Below, in pieces: positions 38,984-50,250 of a stretch of DNA of 64,000 bases. Location: contig CBFFRQ010000057.1 of assembly GCA_965644315.1 (NCBI GenBank), forward strand, positions 434,001 to 498,000, given 5' to 3'. The position numbers were made by a program, and so were the translations under genes. Position 1 is the first letter of the stretch. Each line of letters opens with the position of its first letter. Origin of the DNA: Caecitellus pseudoparvulus (taxonomy: Eukaryota > Bigyra: Bicosoecida). The notes below the pieces were generated by a model. It saw only the letters and a program-made list of their open reading frames with translations. It ran no database searches and was not told the DNA's origin.

Positions 38984-41900
38984 ATGCGCACGCCCGAGGG
39001 ATCCCCCAGCGGCTCCCTGCCCGACGTTGGGGAAGCGCGTGCCTGTGCCGCGCAAGACGGCAAATGTGGACCACACAACCCGGCCGAGGAGGGTGCGCAG
39101 CCTGCTAGCGGAAAAGCAAAGGTCCACCCGACACATGAACCACAGACCACGCCTGTCAAGGCCTCCATGCGGTCTTTGGCGAGTGTCCGCAGTCACTTTC
39201 GTGCGGCGAGGGTGGCGGCAGCTCACGCCACCGGCACGGCCCCAGCATCATTCTTGCGTGCCCAGATCGACCCCGTTTTCATGACGTTTACGAACAAGGA
39301 CCTGGAGCACAGATATAGGATACACAAACTCCCCCTCCTTCGCGTGCGAGCCGTAGCGAGCGCGGTTGGCTTTGCCGTCGCGGGGCTGCTTCTGGCGGGC
39401 GTCGAAGCTTCCCAGCTCGCTTCGGCGCACCACCTCGCAGTGGTCTTGCCGCTGCGTGCAGTGGCAATCGCAAGCCTGCCCATTCTTGCGATATTCTCCA
39501 TCCGTTCAACCAGCCCAGCCTTCATCCAAGGCTCACACGCGGCGGCGTTCACTTGGCTGGGTTTGCTGCAGCTTGCCGCCATGCTCGTGTGTTCGGGGTC
39601 GGACGCTGGACCGCTGACACCAGGGGCCACCCTCTACCTCTCCTGGGGCCACCTGCAGCACCTGGCGCTTCTCCTCTCGCCCTGTCTCTTCTGGCAGCAA
39701 CTGTTTGTCTCATCCTGTGCCATCGTGGGCATGCAAGGCATTCCTGTGCTCTTGCAGCCCTGGCCTGAGCGCCTGCATGCGGGCGCCTTCCTTGCGGTCT
39801 GCCTCTTCGCAGGCTTCGTCGCAGCAGTGAAGCGCAGGCTGGAGTGGGCTTCTCGTCGGCGGTTCGTGCACAAGTCCAACGTCAGCGTCGGCTTTGCACG
39901 GGTGGAGGAGCTGCTCCACTCCATGCTGCCCAGCATGTTCAAGCAGGAGCTGCTGGCTCGGCAGTCAGGGGGCAGCAGTTCCCTGCGCCGCATCCTGCAG
40001 CACCGTAGCAGCGAGGGGGACCTCCCCGCAGGCCCACAGCAGCGTCGGCCTCCCTGCTGGAGCTGCTTGTCTGCTCTGCACCAAGCATCCCGCCAACAGA
40101 ACGGGGGGCGCGTGTCCCACATACCCAGCGCTGACTTGGATAGCACAGGGAGCAGCACGGCAGCGGCCCCTCATGCCGCAGGTGTCAACGGAGTGCGCCG
40201 TATACGGTTCGCACGGCACCTCTCTCGTCGCGAGCGGGCGGTCGGCGGCACGCTCGAGGAGCTCCTGGCTGCTCGCAAGGCTGTCTTGCCCACTTCGAGC
40301 TCGAAGCCGGTGGGCTTTCCCAGGAGGTCTCCCTCCCCACGCCGCCGCGCCCACAGTCAGTCAAGAATAAGTTCTCCCAAAGATTCCACGCCCCCTACAC
40401 GAACCCCCCAGAGGTCTCCCCTGCGGCGAGTGGCGAAGCCACCCAGAATGCCAGCGCCGTTGCAGTTGGGCGATGCGCACCCTCTGGCAGGGGGCAGCGG
40501 CTCTAGCTCCCTCTCACAGTCTCCTGGCCTCCCAACACCCATGACTAAGCGCCTTCCGAAGATCACCCGGGCCTTTTCCCGGGTAGTGCTTGGCCTGGAG
40601 GAGGGGTTGGGCGGCACGTCACCTGCTCTGGGAGCCGCTTGCCGTTCCAGGGAGGCAGACAGCGCCGGCTCCGACGATGATTCTGAGCTCGTGCGCGCCC
40701 TTGACTCGGAGGACTCGCTGACATTTCCGGGTTCTATTGAAGGCAGCACGCCTGGTACGCCTGCGCTTGTGACCAGCTCCACCCCGGAACACGACCCTCC
40801 TGGATTGTGTGCGGCCAGCTCCGCTGCCCAGCCCTCGCTGACACATGCACACACTTCCCCTGCGACACCCACTGCCCAGGGGAAGCTGGGACCCCGCCAT
40901 GCATCTGTGCTGGGACAGTTCTTGAGTTCAAGAGCCATAGAGCACCAGCATGGGAGTTCCGTGTCGTCCAGGCACTTCCGAAGTGAGCGCGCACTCGGCT
41001 TCGCAGCCGACGAGGCCACTGTGCTCTTCCTGCTCGTGGACAACTTCCACGTCGTCGCCGCCGAAGTGGACCCTCTCGTCCTAGTTTCTTGCCTCAACGA
41101 CCTGTACATCCGTTTGGACTCCCTGGCAGAGCGGTTCGGGGTATACAAGGTCATGGCGCAGGGAAACATGTACATGTGCGTGTCGGGCGTCCCAGAGCCC
41201 CAGGCTGACCACGTCTTGCGGGCGTGCAGCATGGCAGCTGAAGTGCAGGAAGACCTGGCAGAGAACCCCCTGAGACTAGGGAGCACGCACGTGGTGGCTG
41301 TGAAGGCTGGCATCCACACTGGGCCGGTTGCCGCAGGAGTCATTGGGACGCGCTCCCTGAACTTCCACGTCTTTGGAGACACTGTCAACGTTGCTTCCCG
41401 CATGGCAAGCACAGGACAATGCGGCGCTGTGCACCTGTCTGCAGCTGCTGCAATGGCGTTGGAAGCCCACGGGGACGGCGTGCTGGCCACCGAAACACGG
41501 GGAGTCATCCATGTCAAGGGAAAAGGGGGCATGCGCACCCGGTGGCTGCAGTGGAGCGCCGCCCCAAGCTGCTCTCGGCAAAGCCTAAACAGCGCACACA
41601 TGGATGATGGCAACAAGGCTGTGCCAAGTCTCGGCAGCCAGGGACAGCTGCATCTTGCTTCGTTGCACTTGGAAGATGTGCTCAACGATGTGACCTTGGA
41701 GTTCAAGTCGAAGGTCTTGGAGGGCCTCTTCCTGGAAGAAACCAAGAGGAAGCTGCGCCGAAGCTCCATGCTGTGCTCGCCAGCCACTGCAGGGGTTCTG
41801 GCGGCACTGTCTGTGCTTGCAGGGTTGTCCATGAGGGCAGGAGCGCCGCTGGCGGAAACAGTGTCACTTGCAGCTGCTGCAGTGCTTTGCCTGGTCGCGG

Positions 41901-43432
41901 GCGGACTTGCAGCGGCCTTCAAGAAAGGCTCCTTGCACCTGTTTGCGTTGGGGTGCGCCGCTCTGCTCGTTGGGGCCTTTATTGCCGTGCACGCCAGCTT
42001 ACTGTGGCCGAGCGGCACTGCCCACCCGGGTCCCCCAGCAGGCTACGCTGAGCTGCTCCTGCTCGGCGCCCTGTACTGCACGCCACCGTTTCGATTTACT
42101 GCCCCCGTCGCACTTGCTGTCACGGGGGCCATCATTGGCCTTGCTGCTATCAAACTGAGCTCCAGCGAAATCTGGTCGAGGGTGGTGCTGGCTGCGACCA
42201 CGCTTGGGGTGGTGTGGGTCGAGAGCTATGCCGCAGAACTGACATGGCGACAGAAGTTTCACTTCCGAACCCGGGCAAGAACTGAGCAGACGCACTGTGA
42301 GCGCATCCTGGAGAACATGCTGCCCTCCCCGTCCCACGCGCGCACTCTCATGCGTGGGGGCGTCATCGTGGAAGCCCTGCCAGAGGTCACGGTGCTCTGC
42401 GCCGATGTGTGCGACTTCACACCTCTGTGCAGCCGCCTGACGCCTGAGCAACTCATTCGCCTTCTGGACGCCATTTACTCTGCCTTTGACGACCGCATTG
42501 ACCAGTACGGGGTGTACAAGGTCGACACCATCGGCGACGCGGTGGTCGTCGTGTCAGGCATGAAGGGTCACGCATCATTCGGCAACCACCAACTTGCCAT
42601 GGCACTGTATGCCATGGACATGGTGCGTGAGCTGGAGCGCATTCGCAAGGACCTGGGCATCGACGTGGAGATGCGCATTGGCATGCACTCGGGACACAAC
42701 GTGGTGGGGGCGGTGCTGGGCGCTCACCGGCCGCGGTACTTGATTTGGGGCAGGGTGGCAGAGGTGGCCAACTTGGTTGAAAGCTCGGGTGTGCCTTCTC
42801 AGATTCACGTCTCCGAGTCCACGTACACTGCCCTGCAGCAGCACGGCTTCGACCTGGAGCGCCGAGGCTTCGTCAACGCCATGAACAGACCCCTGGCCAC
42901 TGCGCTGTTGCGCGGGATCGGAGGGTACAGAGTCCCTCAGTCCCCCTTCCTGAACCGCTCACCACCGAAAGGCGCCGGCGCCTCGCCCGCCACCAGGCGC
43001 CGCGCCCAAAGCTCCGCTCTGGGTGAACCAGGCGACGCCGCCATGCCAGTCTCGCGGTCCACACGGTCCAACTCGCATGCAGTCGTGGATTCGCCGGGCG
43101 GCGCGTCACCTGGCCCCTTCACAGCACTGCCAGCCTTGGGCGCGGCACAGTTTCACCTTGCAGCCACAGCGCCTGACTCGGTAGCAGTTGGCGGCGGCGT
43201 GCAGGCCGCGCTGCACGCCGCTTCGGCATTGAACGCCTCCGACTCCCAACTTGCTTCGAAGCCCACCTTCAAGCAAGAAGCGCAGGCGCGGCAAAGCATG
43301 CTGGCTGGCGCCACCCTCTCGCCTTCGCAGCTGTTGCATGAGGGGGATCAGCGCCCTGTCCTGCTGGCGGCGGCATCCGCAGCCTCCCTCGAGAGCTTCC
43401 CCCCTTCACACATGCACAGTGACGGAGTGTAG
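38984..43432 (+). CDS. Membrane class III nucleotidyl cyclase with two catalytic domains
   Basis: Reading from the first ATG in the frame (38984) gives 1,482 residues; a longer form using an upstream exon is possible. Layout: basic N-terminus, membrane block 1 (about 110-283), linker, cyclase domain C1 (about 678-850), membrane block 2 (about 930-1086), cyclase domain C2 (about 1134-1310), Ser/Ala-rich tail. This is the animal-type adenylyl cyclase topology. C1 has LFLLVDNF but QGNMYM where the second metal Asp belongs, and keeps NVASRM. C2 has LCADVCDF and TIGDAVVVVSG, so both metal Asp residues, but EVANLV in place of NxxxR. One composite site is therefore expected, metals from C2 and transition-state residues from C1. 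Base-selecting positions are Met and His, so cAMP versus cGMP cannot be predicted. Confidence 0.87.
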   Translation: MRTPEGSPSGSLPDVGEARACAAQDGKCGPHNPAEEGAQPASGKAKVHPTHEPQTTPVKASMRSLASVRSHFRAARVAAAHATGTAPASFLRAQIDPVFMTFTNKDLEHRYRIHKLPLLRVRAVASAVGFAVAGLLLAGVEASQLASAHHLAVVLPLRAVAIASLPILAIFSIRSTSPAFIQGSHAAAFTWLGLLQLAAMLVCSGSDAGPLTPGATLYLSWGHLQHLALLLSPCLFWQQLFVSSCAIVGMQGIPVLLQPWPERLHAGAFLAVCLFAGFVAAVKRRLEWASRRRFVHKSNVSVGFARVEELLHSMLPSMFKQELLARQSGGSSSLRRILQHRSSEGDLPAGPQQRRPPCWSCLSALHQASRQQNGGRVSHIPSADLDSTGSSTAAAPHAAGVNGVRRIRFARHLSRRERAVGGTLEELLAARKAVLPTSSSKPVGFPRRSPSPRRRAHSQSRISSPKDSTPPTRTPQRSPLRRVAKPPRMPAPLQLGDAHPLAGGSGSSSLSQSPGLPTPMTKRLPKITRAFSRVVLGLEEGLGGTSPALGAACRSREADSAGSDDDSELVRALDSEDSLTFPGSIEGSTPGTPALVTSSTPEHDPPGLCAASSAAQPSLTHAHTSPATPTAQGKLGPRHASVLGQFLSSRAIEHQHGSSVSSRHFRSERALGFAADEATVLFLLVDNFHVVAAEVDPLVLVSCLNDLYIRLDSLAERFGVYKVMAQGNMYMCVSGVPEPQADHVLRACSMAAEVQEDLAENPLRLGSTHVVAVKAGIHTGPVAAGVIGTRSLNFHVFGDTVNVASRMASTGQCGAVHLSAAAAMALEAHGDGVLATETRGVIHVKGKGGMRTRWLQWSAAPSCSRQSLNSAHMDDGNKAVPSLGSQGQLHLASLHLEDVLNDVTLEFKSKVLEGLFLEETKRKLRRSSMLCSPATAGVLAALSVLAGLSMRAGAPLAETVSLAAAAVLCLVAGGLAAAFKKGSLHLFALGCAALLVGAFIAVHASLLWPSGTAHPGPPAGYAELLLLGALYCTPPFRFTAPVALAVTGAIIGLAAIKLSSSEIWSRVVLAATTLGVVWVESYAAELTWRQKFHFRTRARTEQTHCERILENMLPSPSHARTLMRGGVIVEALPEVTVLCADVCDFTPLCSRLTPEQLIRLLDAIYSAFDDRIDQYGVYKVDTIGDAVVVVSGMKGHASFGNHQLAMALYAMDMVRELERIRKDLGIDVEMRIGMHSGHNVVGAVLGAHRPRYLIWGRVAEVANLVESSGVPSQIHVSESTYTALQQHGFDLERRGFVNAMNRPLATALLRGIGGYRVPQSPFLNRSPPKGAGASPATRRRAQSSALGEPGDAAMPVSRSTRSNSHAVVDSPGGASPGPFTALPALGAAQFHLAATAPDSVAVGGGVQAALHAASALNASDSQLASKPTFKQEAQARQSMLAGATLSPSQLLHEGDQRPVLLAAASAASLESFPPSHMHSDGV

Positions 43433-43676
43433 ACTGCGTCATGGCTGGCAGGAAGGCCTGCCCTTTTCGCCGCTGCCCTCGCTCTGTGAGAGCAATGCAC
43501 TGGGCGTGTGAGGCAGCCTCGCACTGCACGGCGCAACGCCACTTGGCCATGCTCCACCGGCACCCAAAACAGTCCGCCCTCTGTAGATGCTTGGTTGGCC
43601 ACCCTCCTCTTGGTGCAGTGCCACCGCCACCCGCTCCTCAGCATCCGAGCGTGCGCCGCCTGGCATCCCAAGCACC

Positions 43677-46600
43677 ATGGCTGCATCAGCACCCGCTCCC
43701 CCCACCGGCGCTGCCGAGATGGAGGCAGCCATGCTGCAGCTGCTGGTGTCACACACCCAGACCTCCATGGCAGCTCGTGTGCAGCTGAAGGAGGCCCTTC
43801 GCCAGCCGTACTGTGCTGCAGCGTTGCTGTTCCTCGTGCAGCACAGCCAGCGGGTGGAGGTGCGTCGGCGTGCTGGAGGCTGCATTCTGCGTTCTGTTCG
43901 ATTTCCGCAGGCAGCACATGGCAGCCCCCACCCACCCTTCCGCAGGCCCGGCAAATGTCTGCGCTGTTTTTGAGGAAGAAAATCAACTCGTACTGGAAGT
44001 CTCTCGCGCCTGCCGAACGCGCAGCCATCAAGGCAGTGCGTACCCAGCCCGGCACCTGCAAGCTGGCTCCTTCCTATGGCGCTGCCCCGCACATGCGCCC
44101 ACCCTGCCTGCCTGCGCCTTGCCCTTGCTCAGATGCTCTTGCAGCGACTGGAAAGCGACCCCCACCGTGCGGTGCGCCGGGCCATTGCGGCAGTTGTGTG
44201 CAGCGTTGCCTCGCACCAGCTGCAGGACGCCGAGTGGCCCGAGCTGCTGCAGTTCGTGGAGTTGGCTGCCAAGCACGCCAGCGCCGATTACCGAGAGCTG
44301 GGCTTCATGGTGCTGTGCGGCATTCTGGAAGCCGTCGGCATCGGCTGGCGCGACCGCCTGCCCTCCCTCAAGCCACTGCTGGAAGGCGGCCTGCGTGACT
44401 CGCACGAGGACGTGCGCATTGAGACGCTCAAGAGCGTGAACCAGGTCATTCTGCTGCTGGAGAACCGGGACCACTTGCTGGCGTACAAGGATCTAGTGGG
44501 GGACATCCTGACAGTGGTGGCGCAGTGCGCGGAGAACATGAACAACGGCATGCTGTGCGACGCCTTCGAGGCGCTGACGGAGATGGCAGAGTCGGAGCTG
44601 CCCCTGCTGAAGGACCACCTGGTGCCCACGGTGCGCCTGGTGCACTCGGTGCTCATGAACGAGAGCCTGGGCGTGGGCGCGCGCCGGGCAGCCAGCGTCA
44701 CGCTGCAGACCCTCATCAGCACGCGCCCCCGCGCCCTGGCCAACCGCGGCCTCATCCCAGACATGGTCAAGGCCCTCTGCGACCTGGCCACGGAGCACTT
44801 CACAGACCCCAACTTGACCTCTGGCCGCTCAGGGGGCGTCTCTGGCATGCGTGGGCAGGACGAGGAGACGGCGGCAGCTGCCCGCAGCGGCGGCTCCGCT
44901 GACGACGACGACGACGCCCAGATCGTGCGCCTGGCGGCCTTCACCCTGGACACCATGTTCCTGAACATGCCCGTGAAGAAGACGTGGAAGGCCCTCGTGC
45001 CAGAGGCCATGGCCCGCATCTCCTCGACGGAGTGGGCCCAGCGCAGGGCTGGGCTCATGGCCCTGGCAGTGTCCACGGAGGGCTGCCGCTCTGAGGTGGC
45101 CAGCAGCCTGACTGACCTCCTGCTCCTCTTCATCCGCAGCGCACAGGACTCCGTGCCAGCGGTGCGGGAGACGGCCTTCTGGGCCATTTCTCAGACTGCC
45201 GAGTACATCCCCCACTCCGTGGGCAAGTACCACAAGGACCTCTTCCCCATCATCGTGCAGGGCATGACAGACGCCAGCTCGGCAGTGGCCACCAAGGCCA
45301 CCTTCGTCCTGGAGATGTACGCGGAAGCCATGGACGAGGCAGAGCTGCGCCCGTACGTGACCTCGTCCATCGATGCCATCGGGGTGGCCCTGCGCTCGGG
45401 ACACGCCCTCATCACTGAGTACGCTCTGGGCGCGCTCGCGTCCATCTGCATCAACGCGGGGGAGTCCATCCTACCCCGCCTGGCGGAAATCACGGGCACC
45501 CTCCTGCCGTACATGGAGGCGACAGACAAGACCCTGCTGGGGCCCAAGGCCCGCGCCATCGACTGCATGGGGTACGTCCTGGCGGCGGCGGGGAAGGCCA
45601 GCGTCGTGGCGCTGCTGGCCACCAACAACTTCGTCCCCACCGTGTATGCGGCGCTGCAGTTCGATGACCCCAACGTGACAGAGGCCGTTCTGGCCTTCTT
45701 TGGGCAGCTGGCGTCCGTCATGAAGGAGGACTTCGCCGACAGCGTGCACCAGCTGGCGGCGTACTGCATGGACATCATCCGGTCCAAGACCACCGCCCGC
45801 GTCACGTCGCGCCTGCAGCATACAGGCCTCGTTTCAGCGGAGGAGGATGCACACCTCAGCAGCCTCATGGGGGAGGAGGGCGCCGCAGGGGGCTCCAGCA
45901 ACGGCAAGTTCTCCTTGCACGTGCACCACGCGTACGTGGAGGCGAGCGAACAAGCCCTGGTGACACTGGGGCAGCTGGCGCACAACGCACCCATAGCCTT
46001 CAGCCGGGAGGTGTCTCACGCCCTGCCCATCGTGCACAACGCGGCCAGCCACTACCACGACGGCCTGCGTGTGCACTCTGTGCCGACGTGGCAGTACCTG
46101 TTGGAGTCAGCTGTGTTGGCGGAGGTGGCGACTACTGGCACCGTGTCGGCCGGGGTGCTGGAGGCGGTAGGCACCTTCCTGTACGTGCTCATGGCCTTGC
46201 TCGAGGAAGACGACTGCAAAGAGGTCGTTGCGCGGGCTCTTGGGGCGGCGCGCTTCATGATGGAGCTGGAGCCCATCTCCAAGGCAGACATCCTCGCAAA
46301 GCACGCCGACACGCTGACACAGCGCCTGCTGCTGCTGCTGCAGGGCAAGGCTGAGTGCCAGCATCCCGACGACAGCGACGAGGAGGAGGACGAGGGCCCC
46401 GAACACGACCACATCCTCATGGATGCGCTCATGGACTGCATTGCCGGCATGGCCAAGTGGCTGCAGGGCGACTTCGCGCCCCTCTTCGTGGACATCCACA
46501 AGGAGCTCATCGGCCTCTGCTCCACGGCGCGCCCGTCGGCTGACCGACGGGTAGCCCTCGGCTGCCTCGCAGAGGTACTGGACTTCATGGGGCCCACCCA

Positions 46601-47312
46601 CGCGGCCCAATTCGTGCCCAGCACCCTCCCAGTGGCTGCCACTGCGACGTCGGCCGATTCCTATGATGTGCGTCAGAACGCTGTCTTCTGTGTCGGCACC
46701 GCCATGGCAGCCCTGCCCTCTGCCTCGGCAGACGACGTGGCTCAGGTGTTGGCTGTGCTGCTGCCGCACCTCACCCTCAGGCCACAGGAGGAGGCTGGCG
46801 TCGTGGACAACACCGTCGGCGCACTCGCCCGCATCCACACCAAGCACTCCCACGCCCTCAGCGCGGGGGCACTGCTGAAGCACGTGTACCCCGCCCTGCC
46901 CCTGCAGCACGATCGCGCTGAGAACACGCCCCTGTACGCCGCACTGCTGGCAGGGCTGGACCGCAGGGACCCGGACGTCGTCTCAGCACTGCCCCAGCTC
47001 CTGCCCGTCTTTGCACACGACCTGGCCGAGGACCGCTTCAACGAAGACGAGACTCCTGCCACATTGGCAGCACTCCTGCGGGCGCTCGTTGGTGCCGACG
47101 AAGCCAGCATGACCAGCATGTTATCAGCGCTGCCCGGTGAGCAGCAGGCAGTGCTCATGGCTGCCATTCGGGGGCAGCCCGTGTCTCCCTCTCGGTCCAC
47201 GGGCGCGCCTGGCACCCCTGGCGCTGCCACAGCCTCCCCTGCATCCCATGCAGGTGCCGCGGGCGCGGGGTCCCCGCTGGGAGTGGTGAGTCCACCAACC
47301 CTGCCGCACTAG
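43677..47312 (+). CDS. IPO4: Importin-4/Kap123-like karyopherin beta
   Basis: Three exons (43677-43859, 43946-44035, 44133-47312) encode 1,150 residues. The junctions rebuild a typical importin N-terminus: QRVEARQMSALFLRKKINSY, then the WKSL..AERAAIKAMLLQRL block. HEAT repeats fill the rest, with clear helices such as LPLLKDHLVPTVRL and VRETAFWAISQTAEYI. An acidic loop DDSDEEEDEG near the middle matches this subfamily. Importin-4/Kap123 carries ribosomal proteins and histones into the nucleus through RanGTP-controlled binding. Length fits the family (about 1,080-1,115). The C-terminal Ser/Ala/Pro tail is extra. Both donors read GTGCGT. The gene ends 51 bp from convergent PLAA. Confidence 0.88.
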
Positions 47313-47363
47313 AGCCCCCCCCCGTGTGCCACAAAGGTGTGTGCATTGAATGCAGCTGTCCCG

Positions 47364-49997
47364 TCAAGCCAGCACGGCGCGTGTCTCAGCTGCCACTGTG
47401 GCCAAGCTCCCAGTGCTGTCTTCCGCAGACAGCGGCGCAGCCACGCTCTCCACAAGGGCGCTGAGGTCCAGGGATTGAGCTGAAGCCTTCCCTTCGGGGC
47501 AAGCGAGCACAGCGGTGCCCACAGCAACGATGGCGTTCTTGGCCGTCTGCAGGTTCCCGGCCAAGTCAGGCTGCGACAGGGCGACGAGAGCCACCCCCAG
47601 CAGGGCTTCACACGTGTCCAGGCTAGTGCTCCCCGTCTGCTGGGCCATGAGCGTGGCGCAATTCAGCAGCACGTGTGTGGCAGCGGCATGCGCCTTGGCG
47701 AGGACACCCGAGGAGGAGGCGTCCAAGTTCATGACAGTGGACACGGCATCCAGGATGCTGGGCAGGTTGGAGGCCAGGTGGCTGTGCATGCTGGACTTGG
47801 AGAAGGCGTTCACCAGGGCCCGCGTTGCCAGCACGCGCAAGCCTGCAGATGAGGCCTCTGCCGTCATGTGCTGCAGCAGCACTTGCACGACGTCCACGCC
47901 GAAGGTGGCTGGGGAGGACATGGCCGCCGCGGCGTTCGTGTGCATGAACAAGAGCCGGGTGACGTCCAGCACCGGCCCGATGCTGGCTGCAGGCCACTGC
48001 AGCAGCTTCCGGGACAGCACGGCACTGGCAGAGGGCGGGAAGGGAGACGAGTGGTAGAAGGCGCGCTTCTCAGCGACCTCCTGCAGGGCTTGTAGACCTG
48101 CTTCGTCGGCGGCACCAGCCAGCGCCACGCCGCTGCCCTCCGCTGCGAGGGCCTCGTTGTTGCTCTTGAGTTTGCGAAAGGCACCCCCGAAGTTGATGGT
48201 GTCCATGAACGTGTGCTGGGCGTTGGGCAAGGTGGAGTACTGGGGGGCGGCTGGTGCGGGGGCTGCCGCACTGCCTGGGCCCATCTGCTGCAGCACAAAG
48301 TCCCGCACTTGGTCGTAGTTCTCCATGCCCAGGCCGTTCTGCAGCAAGAAGCGCTTGGTGACATCCACGGCCGTCTCGCCGTCGTTCCAAGCCAACGTCA
48401 TGGACTGCATGCGGCCGCTGCCGGCATCCACGTCCACAGTGCGGGAGTGCTGGTACGTCTTGCCATCTGGGGCTGTGTATGTGGGGCTTGCCTCCATGCC
48501 GCCTCCTGCATCACCTGGCCCGTCCGTCACCTGCCCGATGTCGACCCACGCGCCCTGCTTGGCATCCCACGCACATGCCCAGATGCCACCATCGTCCTTG
48601 TGGAAAAAGCCATACTGCCCATCGGCACTGCCAGGGATGCTGGCTCGAGTGTCATAGTGGCCCTGGGACTTGATGGCAGAGGCGCCACCCCCTCCTGAAC
48701 CGCCGCCACCCCCTGCAGTGCCTTTGGGGGGCGGGGCCAGGTCCTTCTCGAACTTTGCGAGGGCCACGTCGTCCGCTCGGTTGGCAGCAGAGCTGGAGAA
48801 CAAGTACACGTGCCCACGACGTGAGGTGCCCGCTTGATTGCAGGCAATGGCCAGGCGCCCCGCTCCGACGGGTACCACCGCCCATGGCACACCCGCCACT
48901 GGGATGGTGGCCACGAGGCCCTTCCCCACCACCTCGCTGGAGCCAGCGCCACCCGACCATGCCAGCTCATACAACCGCACACACCCGTCCTCACAGCATG
49001 CAGCCACGTACCCTGGGTGGTCGCCAGCAGCCGCGCCCTCCACACTGGGGTCAGCCACAGAGGCTGGCAGATGTGTTACGCCAAACACGAAGGCCGGCAC
49101 GCCGCTAGCGTAGTCGGGCGCAGGCATTTCCCACGTTGTGATGGTAGTGCCGCTGCTGCCTCGCAGCTTGACAGTGCCGTCGTTGCTGCCCGTGGCACAG
49201 CCGCCTCCCGGCACTGCCGTCACGCTGCGAACTGCTTGGTTGTGGTCCTGCAGCGTCAGGGTGCAGGTGTACGCTGACGTGCCAGTGGGGGCCCAAATGC
49301 GCACTTTGTAGTCCACATGCTGGTTCGAGGCGTTCTTGCGGCCGGTGGAGCCGGTGACGATGTTGCCAGACGGCAAGCAGGCCACGCACACTGCGTTTTC
49401 GTGGTCACCCAGGGTGGCCACCGCAGACTTGGTTGCTAAGTCCCACACGACTGCGGTGCCATCCCAGGAGCCTGAGACGAGGCGTGAGCCATCGTGAGAG
49501 ATGGCGAGGTCCACCACGCCCCCCGTGTGGCCCGCCAGGAGTCCTTGGCTGGCGCCAGTCATGTCGTACAGGCGCACCTTGCCATCCAGCGACGCGACGG
49601 CAGCGCCACCCTCTGCGAACCCTGGCGACCCCGCTGGAATGAAGAGAGCTGCCCTCAGCGCCTTTTGGGCGTCGGGTGTGACGTGGTACGATGCCAGCAT
49701 CTGCGGGGGGTGGGGGGCTATGTTTGGCGTTTCGCCTTTGGCGTGTCAGCAACGGCGAAACGCACGTTGGAGTCGGGCACCACACTCCAGAAACTCGTCA
49801 TGCCGTCGTCTGCACCAGAGATCAGCCGGCTTTCACCATCACTGGCCAGGGCGTGGACCTGCTCCGCGAGCACAGGCAGGGGGTGCGGGGAGGGCGTGAG
49901 GGCGCAAGCGTGAGGCATGAAGGCTCACCCCGCCTTCCGGCTCCGGTGTCGCTTCCCCAGCGAAGAAAAAAGGAATGCTGGAATCTGCCGCTGCCAT
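47364..49997 (-). CDS. PLAA: PLAA/Doa1(Ufd3), WD40-PFU-PUL ubiquitin and Cdc48 adaptor
   Basis: Three exons (49997-49929, 49858-49766, 49700-47364) encode 832 residues. The first two exons supply MAAADSSIPFFF and the first blade (RLISGADDG, FWSVV). Seven-bladed WD40 repeats follow (LVSGSWDGTAVVWD, NIVTGSTG, CATGSNDGTVKL). The PFU domain is seen around YGFFHKDDGGIWACAWD and TVDVDAGSGRM with KRFLLQNGLGMENY. The C-terminal PUL armadillo domain begins near TFMDTINFGG. PLAA/Doa1 binds ubiquitin through PFU and p97/Cdc48 through PUL, and keeps the free ubiquitin pool. Introns are 70 and 65 nt; the second carries the GAAACGCC word. The start was chosen because it restores a complete first blade. Confidence 0.87.
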
Positions 49998-50250
49998 CCT
50001 GGTAACAATCGGCAGTGGAAGACGCTGGACGAGCTGTGCTGGGCGACAAAGCCGTCAGTGCTGAGCGCTCACCTGCACTGGTGTTGCAGCCGGTGCACAC
50101 CGACGAGCAGTTGCGGTACCAGGCACTGTGCGGCTCTCCAAACGAAGCAAGCAGAGCGTGCAGCAAGTGAAGAAACAGTTGGGGTAGGAATTTTTGTGGA
50201 GGCTGTTTGAGTGTGCGTGCCCCTGGACGCCCGCCAAGGTGCCTCGGCAC

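Noticed and set aside
40357-42018. A 553-codon minus-strand frame opposite the cyclase
   Set aside because: It has no recognisable domain, and the plus strand here encodes the C1 catalytic domain and membrane helices.
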